Assembly (NCBI GenBank): GCA_963931925.1
Contig: OZ007575.1
Span: forward strand, 43,692,612-43,756,611
Length of the DNA stretch: 64,000 nt
Direction of reading: 5' to 3'
Source: Onchidella celtica
Lineage: Eukaryota > Mollusca > Gastropoda > Systellommatophora > Onchidiidae
The position numbers and the translations under genes are program-made. Below are positions 54,793-64,000 of this stretch, piece by piece (position 1 is the first letter of the stretch; each line of letters starts with the position of its first letter). The notes below the pieces were generated by a model that did not search any database, was not told where the DNA came from, and was given only the letters and a program-made list of their open reading frames with translations.

Positions 54793-55999
54793 CTCCCCCT
54801 CCCCCCCCCCCCTCACACACGCAAGCACTTCTCATTTCTTTTTTTTTTTTCTTCCCCATGGCCATGCAAACCTACAAGTAAATGTTAGTTCCCGATAATC
54901 ACATTTAGACACGCAGTTCTAGGCCTCAGCTAGAGAGCGCTATTGAGCTGAGCAACACAAAGATTAATGATTCCAATTTCAGCTCTCATTACGAAAGATT
55001 AGGTGCTTTGGCCCCAAGCCTCGCATGACGATGCCGGGCGATTCTCAGTTTCTTATATTCAGTAGAGCCTCGATTACTGAATGCTTGGGTGAAATTGTAT
55101 CAGTGGAATTCAATTATGCTGTGCACCATGGCAAATACGAAGAGTCTACTTGGATCTGCAGTGGATATGTGAAATACGGTTTTGTTTTTTTTTTGCTTAT
55201 AAATAAAATCGAGTTCTTTAAATTGTATAAAACAATCCCATTCATACCGGTAAACTGCTTTTTATGTGATTTAAGTTTTCATAATATCCCTGCATTCCCA
55301 CACGATGAGCATATAATGTTTATCAATATTGTAAACCTGATAAAGACAGTTTATGTAAGGGTTATCAGTGGCAAAATTCAGAAAATGTCCTAAACAGTAA
55401 TGTCCCAGAAGTTTGTACTTTTCTTTTTGTATGAAACATTCTATTTACCGCTTTCACAGTTCATATATGCAGTCAATATTAGAAGTAGATTAAGGAGTGA
55501 TTAGTATTAAGATACCCTTAAATCTAAATTGAATGTATTATGTATATAACTAAGGGATGTGCAGGTGATTCTTTTTACAGATTGCACCCTAGAAATCGGA
55601 TGCACGAATAGACCAATGTAACACTATCCTGGAGAAAACGATCGCTGTTAATCTTATTGACAACTGCAAAAACGCATGTCAAAAATGGCAAATTTTTTGC
55701 CACGGTTTCATAAGACTAGAAACGTCTATGGCCTTGCTTGTGTTACCTCTCACTTCAGTTTTCCAATGATTCATAAAAGTTTGTCTAATCGATTCCAACA
55801 ATCAACACCCCCATACGTCTCCATTTAGATTAAATAAGACGACAAACTGACAGTGTATAATGTTTCCACATCGATTCTTGACGTCAAAACAGTACAAATT
55901 ACATAGCCCATTGATACGACCTATGCACTGTTCGTCCGCAGTTCTTTGCATACACATTGGGGTGTCTACGACATTGATCTCCACCTCTCATTCTACTTC

Positions 56000-56003
<4 letters not shown>
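54793..56003. other. Non-coding DNA, no gene accepted
   Basis: A 122-codon plus-strand frame (55025-55393) has fairly mixed composition, but no domain, codon pattern or neighbour supports it. A poly-pyrimidine C/T tract lies at 54791-54851. Confidence 0.5.

Positions 56004-56043
<40 letters not shown>
56004..56043. repeat. (GA)n microsatellite
   Basis: GA tract of about 18 units, followed 50 bp later by a C run (56093-56112). Confidence 0.93.
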
Positions 56044-58930
56044 AAACTTCTCCGTATAGATTTTCTTGTCAAGAGATCACAGATAAATCCTCCTCCCCCC
56101 CCCCCCCCCCCAAGTTGTAATTGGTACAGCATTGAGGAGGAAATTGAACAAATATAATGAACACAATAAATTACACCTGGATCATTTTTTTTCAACTTTA
56201 CAGGAAAAAATACAATACAAAAAGGTTTCTGCGAATTCGACGGAGACAATGCATTAAAACAACCACCCGGAACAGGGAAATACCTGATTGATGATTGAGT
56301 ATCTCCATCATTTCGTTGCCATTATTTTCCGTATGTGCGACATACATCTAGGCTAATTACATTTCTATGGTTTCTATTTATCCGTTCTGTTCGTCCACCT
56401 CTTCCTCCGATTCTCATAATTTCAGTTTGAAAGCTCTACCGTTAGTCATTACTGTCCTGGACATTCAACCAAAATCATAAAATTATGCGAACAGAAGGAT
56501 TTTTTAATTATAACATGTGATGACTTGAATCGAATGCCAGTACTAAGACAGAAACGCTTAGCCTGAGACCGTTTCATGTAACAGCTATAGTTCTGCGGTT
56601 AGGAAAAACGTCTACCTCGGTCTATTGTTGTAAGAAATCGCTAAAATTATGATATTCATATGGAATTTCTCATTAAGGGCGTTGTGGACAGCCCTTTTAA
56701 GTGTTAAGGAGATTGCCGAAGAAAGGTGGCAGAGAACAGGAAGAATCAGAAGAAACAATAGTCTAAAAACAACTAGAAAAGCGGGTTGCAAATACCAAGA
56801 CCAGTGATCTTCTAAAAACAAAGATCTCTACACCCCCCCCCCCCCCCGGATAAACTGGAAACTGTATCTGCAATACAGAATCATCGCCGCTTTGCCAAAA
56901 ATACTTGTATCAACGCCGATACTCTGTTTTCGAACATTTTCTTGTTGTCACGGTTAGGGTTCGGAGCAGGATTTGGGTTGAGCTTTGACAACACATTAAA
57001 TTTCGAAATCTGTCTAGTTCTGTCGGCATTTTCCGATGCGTGATAAGACACAATAACCGGCTAGAATACAAATATGAGATAAAACTGGCCATTACAAGTC
57101 TGTCTATCTCCTTTTACGACACGGATACAAAAGCTGCTTCTACTTGCTGTATTTGGCTCAACATTTTTGTTTAGCAAATAGAAAAATATCCGATCTGGAC
57201 CCAGTAATAATTCTTCTCTATGCTCTGACAGTTTTATTTGTCCATGGAAGGTCATGGCGTCCTAACTTGAGGATCTGGGCTGTATTAGTCTGAGACCCAA
57301 ATCAACCGTCACCAGGTTGTCCTGTGTGGGGAGACGAGATGTCGTGTTGTGCAATAGTTCAGTGTAAGATATATGAGGTCTATAAGAGGAAACCGGAAGA
57401 CGCCAAGATAAGCAATTTGAACCCAAGTCTGGCTAAACTCATCCGCTTACAAATTGCTTAATCTCAGCATATCAATCACGTCATTTTCTTTCTTCTGCAA
57501 AGTCTTACTTCTTCGAAGACTTTCTCTGTTCATTCGGTTGACGGGTCATCTTTGTGAATCTGTCCTATTCTGCCCTACTAAATAAGCTGTTTCGATGCAA
57601 ATCTGTCCACATAACACAATATTAAGTCTACTCTGTTCATTTGTTCTACCAGTCAATCTCTCTGTCTTATCTAACTATCGACCCATTAAACACACAAACT
57701 TGTTCAGACATTCTCTCTCTCTTTTTTTTTTTGTAAACAAACGGAATAGATTGCATCGATAAGACAGTGGTAAGAAAAAACTCCTCAGGTGGAGCGAGAC
57801 AGGTGATGATCTTCATAGAAAGAATGGATTCTTTCATTAGAGATTTCGACCTTTAACTTCCTGACAGCTTCTATAACCCCAGCCACACCGAGGTCATGAC
57901 TCTCGGTGTTCGCCACCCATATTTTTTCTGTTAGAAATGTCACATGATTGAGGTATCCACGGTATTTTTATTTCCGGGATATGCTATCGGAAAATTTCCA
58001 TATCGATCCCGGTCAGTATTAGTTCTGGTGATCTTCCCCTCACGGCCCAATAAACAGAGTGATCTTTCAGATTACCCGAAAGTGGCTGTGAGTTTCTCCC
58101 CGATTTGTCCAGATCGAAGATCCGCAAATCATAACATCGTCCATCTCACATGGTACCGTGTCCATGATTTTTGTGGTTCTCACCCACGGCTCCTTTGTAC
58201 GACTACTTGATGGCTCATGGTGAGATCTGTATTTTCATTACATTATAATGTGTGATAGCTGTAAATCTTTAAACATAAAGAAAGTGGGGCCTCCGACGTA
58301 ATCATGAAAATCTTGTTTCACTTCTGAGCCTTAAATTCTGCAAAATATCGTATTTCCCACAGAAAGAAGTAAAGGTCTAAGTGGACATAGTTTAAAATTA
58401 CTTGAAATTCGTTATCTTTTTAAGGCATGGGTTGATTTTAAGTCACAGCTGAGTTTAACAGAAAAAATTGTTCCCACAAGTTGATCCATAAAACGAAAAG
58501 ACACATTTCCTTCGAGTAGAATTAAAAAGTATGACAGGAAATTTCTTTCTGTGGTTCAAGGTACATGCTAATGGTCGAAGCAAATTTGAAATTACATCTC
58601 TGCATTCACCCGAGTCAGAAGGGCCAACTGGGAACTTTAAAAATGTATTTTGAAATCATGAGCCAAGACATGCTCGTCTGTCTATAAAGAACTCTTACTA
58701 TCACCAATACTTCGAAACTCTCTCCTGTTAAATGGGAATGTTATTTATATCAGTATGTGCAGTGAGAGGCCGGCGAAAGCCTAATAAGTGCCGATCACTC
58801 TCTACACACAGTTAGTCTGATGATGCTACGACATAATTCTACTGGGAATGATACGTATCTTTAATTTATCAAGGATAGCCTACAATTAATTTATCCCTTT
58901 TCATAATTTTATATATTCCGCTATTTTCCA
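56044..58930. other. Non-coding DNA, no gene seen
   Basis: C runs at 56093-56112 and about 56832-56847. No supportable gene or repeat was recognised in nearly 3 kb. Confidence 0.5.
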
Positions 58931-58933
58931 TTG

Positions 58934-59395
<462 letters not shown>

Positions 59396-59737
59396 ATCTA
59401 TCCCCTCACCTAACCTCCGATTGCCACTCTATCTGTCTGACCTGACTAAATAAATTTATCCGCCTCGCTGTCTGTCTGCCTTGTCTATTTACATTTCCAT
59501 TTTGCTCCATATCAGATCAAAAGAAAAGAAATCCCCGAATAACTATCTTTAAAATCGGGAAGAGGCGGTTCTATCCCGTCACGAAATAACAATAATACTG
59601 GATTTCCCTCTCTCTCTTCAGGCTAACATCTCAGACGGCATTATCGCTGTCCAAAAAAGCACCTCATACGCACGCACAGACGTCACTCTCAAACACATGA
59701 TTTCTTATTCCCTCTTTGGGCGCTAGCCCAAGAAACC
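59396..59737. other. Non-coding DNA, no gene seen
   Basis: Degenerate TCTG repeats at the start, then unremarkable sequence. Confidence 0.5.
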
Positions 59738-59953
59738 GTTCTTTTGGGATTACAAACAACTCTTTTCGGGTCTACAAACACTTCTTTTCGGGTCTACAAA
59801 CAACTCTTTTAGGGTGTACAAACAACTCTTTTCGGATCTACAAACAACTCTTTTCGGGGCTACAAACAACTCTTTCGAGGCTACAAACAACTCTTTTCGG
59901 GTCTACAAACAATTCTTTTCGGGTCTACAAACAACTCTGTTTGGGGCTATAAA
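59738..59953. repeat. Minisatellite, 22-bp unit, about ten copies
   Basis: Tandem units of CTCTTTTCGGGTCTACAAACAA with point changes, mostly at the GGGTC position. Confidence 0.93.
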
Positions 59954-60006
59954 CGCGCAAACATAGACATACTGCACAATGTAAAATCGACAATGGAAGC
60001 GTGTAT

Positions 60007-60207
60007 AAGAGGTTTTGTCCACAGAATCCACTCCCGCTATTTTTGCGGGAAAAAACGCGTATGAAAAACTATGTTTGCCTCTATAGCGGTGAGGAGCGAA
60101 GCGGAACGGATGCTGTGGACAAAAAGAGGCAAAGAATGTTTTACTTTTTCCTACGTCATTTTCCGTAAAGATACCGGGGCGGAGCGGATGCTGTGGACAA
60201 AACCACT
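60007..60207. mobile_element. TA-flanked MITE copy 2
   Basis: 201 bp. Ends AGAGGTTTTGTCCACAG and the complement of AGTGGTTTTGTCCACAG, flanked by TA on both sides (60005-60006, 60208-60209). TA duplications point to the Tc1/mariner superfamily. No coding capacity. Confidence 0.82.
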
Positions 60208-60221
60208 TAACTGCATTCTTT

Positions 60222-60433
60222 AGACGGACCTTGTTGTCCCCTCCTTCTCCAAACCACTCTCCTTCCATTTCCTTACCCCTTACATCCACTTTGTTGATTG
60301 TATCAGCAATATTTTTGGACGTGCCTCCAGGGTCAAAGAGAAATGCTACACAATTTTTTAACATCACCTTCCTCCTCTTACCTGGGCTTGTCTCAGGTCC
60401 ACAGAAATCTTTGGCATCCCCACAAGATCCCAT
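60222..60433 (-). CDS. Possible coding exon, function unknown
   Basis: An open stretch of about 70 codons on the minus strand starts at an ATG at 60433 (MGSCGDAKDFCGPETSPGKR) and has a balanced, non-repetitive composition rich in Gly, Asp, Glu and Lys, unlike the other small frames here. It lies between two MITEs and reads into the MITE at 60207, so the supported part ends before that. CAACAAG followed by GTCCGT near 60225 could be a weak splice donor. I do not recognise the protein. It could equally be a repeat remnant. Confidence 0.2.
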
Positions 60434-60538
60434 GTTTTTTGCCTTACTACTTCACAGGCCTCCCGGGCCAGCCTCCCTACATCAGTCAGACGTAGATGTC
60501 CGTAGGTTTGGTGGGATTATTGTAGGGTTAGGATCCCT

Positions 60539-60620
60539 ACGTCAAATCGACATCGGCACAATGTCATTCCTACGTGCAAACTTGACGTCAATCTTACGTG
60601 CAAGCGTCACGTCAATCCCA
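60539..60620. repeat. Short tandem repeat, about 24-bp unit
   Basis: Two good units, CCTACGTGCAAACTTGACGTCAAT and CTTACGTGCAAGCGTCACGTCAAT, with degenerate flanking units containing CCTACGTCAAATCGACAT. Confidence 0.6.
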
Positions 60621-60680
60621 CGCATCCGATTTCCGTAGTCATTTCCACAGAGTTGCTGGCTGCGTCGCTATCGTGAACTA

Positions 60681-60887
60681 CGTGGTCTTGTCCACATCAT
60701 CCGCTCCCCTGTTTTAACGGAAAATGGCGTATTACTATCAATAGAGTATTGCCTCTGTAGCGGTGAGGAGCGTAGCGAAACGGATCCTGTGGACAAGTAT
60801 GCATAGGCAAAAATAGTGTTTTACTTGTTCATACATGAATTTCCCGCAAAAAGGCCGAGCGGAGCGGATGCTGTGGACAAGAACACT
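60681..60887. mobile_element. TA-flanked MITE copy 3
   Basis: 207 bp. Ends CGTGGTCTTGTCCACATCATCC and the complement of AGTGTTCTTGTCCACAGCATCC, flanked by TA at 60679-60680 and 60888-60889. Same orientation as copies 1 and 2. Confidence 0.82.
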
Positions 60888-60889
60888 TA

Positions 60890-61369
60890 AATGTAGGTGT
60901 AAACCCCTTATTTTGTGTAATCATTGTCTCCATAATAAACATACTATTCACCTTCATCTTCAGTGTACAGTTACATAGCCGATAGGGCTGAGGCATAGAA
61001 ATACTTTTCGGAGATGTTCTAGCTGGTTCACACTAGGTCAGTTATTTACACATGTAGTTGGTTGGCGCTTCTGGTAAGATCTCCATCTGTCCTATCACTC
61101 TGCTATATCCTATCTATCGACTTGCTTCTTTTAAGCACAATGTTGCTTTTATCGTGTCGATGTGCTTTCTCGAAACTTAAACTGAAACTCAAAAATGAAA
61201 ATTTTAACTTACTCTAAATTGTCCTTTTTTTTAGAAGAAAAAATATTTTTTTGTGTTGTTCCAAATTTACTTCAGTATTTTGGTACGTTTGTTTCTAAAC
61301 TTCTAAATAACTAGTGTAAGGTACCGTTCAAAGAACGGGGAGGCATGTAGATCTAGATGTAGTTACTCA
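60890..61369. other. Non-coding DNA, no gene seen
   Basis: No feature recognised. Confidence 0.5.
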
Positions 61370-61516
61370 GTCGGCACACAGATTATGTAGATCAAGATAG
61401 AAAACAACACGCACAATCGGCACACAGATTATGTTGATCTAGATCAAGGTAGAAAACAGCACAATCGACACACAGATTATGTAGATCTAGTTAGAAAACA
61501 ACTCACAACTGGCACA
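61370..61516. repeat. Minisatellite, about 50-bp unit, three copies
   Basis: Units share CACACAGATTATGTAGATC followed by a short AGATC-type stretch and AGAAAACA.CAC. Unit length differs by small indels. Confidence 0.82.
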
Positions 61517-62427
61517 GTAACACCCGCATGGTCCGTGCATAAGGCAGACGGCACAGAAACTCATGCCTTCAAACTTTGAAACGCAACCGGAAGTTTAAAG
61601 TCGAAACAAAACAAAGGCAGGAGGGAGACCATCATTGTTGAGGAGAAAGCATTATTCGATGTTTTTAGGCCTATTTTCATTTATTACAAAATTACGATAC
61701 TTCGCTTTCGTGTCAAAGGAATAGACATAGTAGCAAAAAGAACTATCTTTCACATGTAATTTTTTCAGGTCTGGGCATTTCTTTCTCGCAGCAGTGAATT
61801 TTTTTTCCTTGCTGTTTTTTTTATATAGATGTCTAGATTATGAACTGTCCATGCACTTAATTCCCGGGCCCTCAGTCCAGTACTATAGATAATTTATCTG
61901 CTGTCTGCTTAGGTTGTCCTCGCTGATAATCAGTGCAATAGTTATGTCCAGAACACTTACCTTCCATTTTTTTAACGCCAATCAAGTGGTAATTTTAGAC
62001 AGAAATCTCGCCGGGTAATAGCAATTTTATTATATCGCACTTGTTTTCTCGCGCGGTTTTTATGATTATGTGATAGTGAATACCCCTTCTTCTTCTCTCT
62101 GTCTCTCTTTCATTTCCTCCCCCCAGCCTCTCCCCGTCTCTCTCTCACCCCCTCTCTTTCTCCCTGTCTCTCTCTCTCACACCACCCCCGAAACCTCCGC
62201 CTTCCGTGTTGTATGTGTTTTGGGTTCACCCTGCACCTGGCCTGAGCTTGGCAGTGCTCTGATGAAGCTAGGAACGGTCACCGTGACCTGTGCCGATTCC
62301 AGTCACGGAGCACGTGCAGTTATCGATTTTTTGGTTAAGATGACTAAATTAAATCGGGTGGCAACCTGGCTCCCACTAGACTACCTTTTTCTTTTTGCCT
62401 TTTTTTTTCATCTCTCTCTCTCTTTCT

Positions 62428-62429
<2 letters not shown>
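61517..62429. other. Non-coding DNA, no gene seen
   Basis: CT-rich stretches begin near 62090. The 225-codon plus-strand frame at 62070-62747 is dominated by CT repeats (Ser/Leu runs) and is not accepted. Confidence 0.5.
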
Positions 62430-62484
<55 letters not shown>

Positions 62485-62530
62485 GTGTCTCTCACTTCCT
62501 CTCCCCTTTCTCTCTCTTTCACACACACAC
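62430..62530. repeat. (CT)n and (CA)n low-complexity tract
   Basis: CT dinucleotides with a few interruptions, ending in a short ACACACAC run. Confidence 0.9.
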
Positions 62531-63468
62531 ACTTTTTCCGTCATTCTTCCTTTTTACTCACACCCTCCCCCATTCAGAGAAAAGACAGCTTCGTATCTCT
62601 CAGATTTCAGGGTTGGAGTTAAGCCTCTGTACACTTGTTTGTAATTTCTGGTATTTATTTCAGAGAAATGTATTAGTGCTTTGTATTTTCTCGACTACCA
62701 TCCTGTGGTTTACGTTTGCAGTCCCACAGTGTGAACACTGTATTTAGAAAACAACAACAACAACGTTTTAACCTTCTAGGGCTCAGACGAAAATTACCAA
62801 TCCCAGAACTTCTGAAATAATACGCTGCAATGGTTTTGAAGTCAGATTATTGTAAAAATATAAATATGTAACTGCACCAATTATTTGATAATAAAAGTGG
62901 AAGAGAAAGTGTGTCAAAGATGGAGCATTTTGGCTCCAGGTGACCTGTTTCAAATATGGTAGACTGGGTGTAGGGATAAAGAGACGGAATGAAATGTTGC
63001 ATATTAGGCTGATTAACTAATCACCTTTCACCATCCACATCATCTTCGTTCATTCTTTCTCCAGAAGGGAACCCAATTATTTATGACACACTCCTTAAGC
63101 TTAGGCGCACCCTAGCAGATTCAGATCGGCACACGGACTGATTAGATGAATACGACACAACATTGAATTTCATTGAGATACAATTAGTTGGCTGTTGCGG
63201 CAAGTATCATTGAAAGTTCATTGTCGTGGCGTCACAATTCAACTAGTCGACTGAGAAATACTGGCTGACGTGAGCCAAGACTAAAACGTCAAGCAAGCTG
63301 GTGCTCTGTTGTCTAATAGTGTTGTTATTCACTCAGATATGCATCTATATTTTAAACAGTGATATTTACGTCTCTCGCAACTGAACAAAATTGACACCGA
63401 GATGTTTTACCCGATTGGCCATTCGTCACTGTCCTGGCTTCATAAAAACAATTTTACAATTTCCGCAC
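62531..63468. other. Non-coding DNA, no gene seen
   Basis: No feature recognised. Confidence 0.5.
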
Positions 63469-63741
63469 GGCTGCTGTTATAAGGGCGTACGCACCCCAAG
63501 CATTTTGCGCTAGGGACTCGTGCGTAAACGTATTATCCTTAACCCCGTCTTTATCCTCAACCCTCAACATTATCTAATCCCTAACCCTGCCCCGCCCCCC
63601 CCCCCCCAACCTGCTCAACCAAAAAACAGGAGGAAAACAAGAAGAAAATCTGAAAGAATAATTAATCATAATTAATTGAGGGTGTCGGTTGTCAAGGAGC
63701 ATTTCGGGAGGATTGGAGTCACAAAAAGCTTTAAAATAGGT
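63469..63741. repeat. Dispersed repeat, copy 2 (uninterrupted)
   Basis: Aligns with 49174-49230 joined to 49596-49802 and lacks the MITE at the matching point. It contains a C run at about 63595-63607. Confidence 0.75.
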
Positions 63742-64000
63742 ATCCCTAGTTCAGACTTGGGGGACGGGTTTACTTGAAACGACTTCCTGTCCGTATTGCT
63801 AGGGAACCTGGGTATACTACATCTCAACAATGATTTCATTTACTGGAGCAACCCCGGCAGGCTGTTGGCTCTTATCTGCCCAGAAGTTTTAGGAATGGGT
63901 TGGCTGGGGTCAACCACTACACTGACCTGACACATAGACTAGACGAGCTGGGGGTTGGCGGAGTGTTGGGGGGGGGGGAATGTTGTTCCCTTCAATTCAC
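63742..64000. other. Non-coding DNA, no gene seen
   Basis: Ends in a G run at about 63969-63978. No feature recognised before the window ends. Confidence 0.5.

Noticed and set aside
62070-62747. 225-codon plus-strand frame
   Set aside because: Dominated by CT-repeat Ser/Leu runs.

Overview
The window is a piece of an animal nuclear genome made almost entirely of repeats. I see no complete host gene, no rRNA or genuine tRNA, and nothing bacterial. The long tetranucleotide and GA/CT microsatellites, several MITE families, tRNA-derived SINE pieces and Ty3/gypsy-type elements suggest a marine invertebrate. The SINE body at 11090-11372 reminds me of SINEs common in molluscs, so a mollusc (gastropod-like) genome is my best guess, with low to moderate confidence.

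The core is a nest of two LTR retrotransposon families, all read on the minus strand. Element A (14822-46221) has 596-bp LTRs that differ at one base I could find, a 5-bp target-site duplication (GATAC), a primer site matching tRNA-Pro, and one gag-pol reading frame. Its frame is cut just upstream of the protease by family B. Family B is present as a tandem array of three internal regions sharing four 1314-bp LTRs (19491-44291, period 7829 bp). The whole array is bounded by one 5-bp duplication (CCCTT). I found only two base differences among the B units. All three B copies have open gag and pol frames separated by one in-frame UGA.

In both families the pol order is protease - integrase - reverse transcriptase - RNase H. 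This is the order of Ty1/copia elements, but the protein motifs are Ty3/gypsy. That is the hallmark of the Gmr1 group, and the Gag proteins carry a region resembling the vertebrate SCAN domain, which fits the same group. Element A has lost the catalytic glutamate of its integrase (Gly in its place); B keeps it.

Layout: 1-9336 is non-coding DNA with a piggyBac-like MITE, a palindromic element and two copies of a 365-bp MITE with 8-bp duplications. 9361-10567 is a diverged solo LTR related to B on the plus strand. 11090-11372 is a SINE, followed by a minisatellite. 12451-14123 is a GATA microsatellite split by a second solo LTR related to B. 14822-46221 is the nested retrotransposon block. 46222-64000 is non-coding DNA with a SINE head, a third copy of the 365-bp MITE inserted in an older dispersed repeat, three TA-flanked MITEs, a diverged solo LTR related to A, compound microsatellites and several minisatellites. 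One short open stretch (60222-60433, minus) could be an exon, but the evidence is weak.

Inferred order of events: A inserted beside a SINE, B inserted into A, and B was then amplified in place, most simply by unequal LTR-LTR recombination. An assembly artefact must be excluded.
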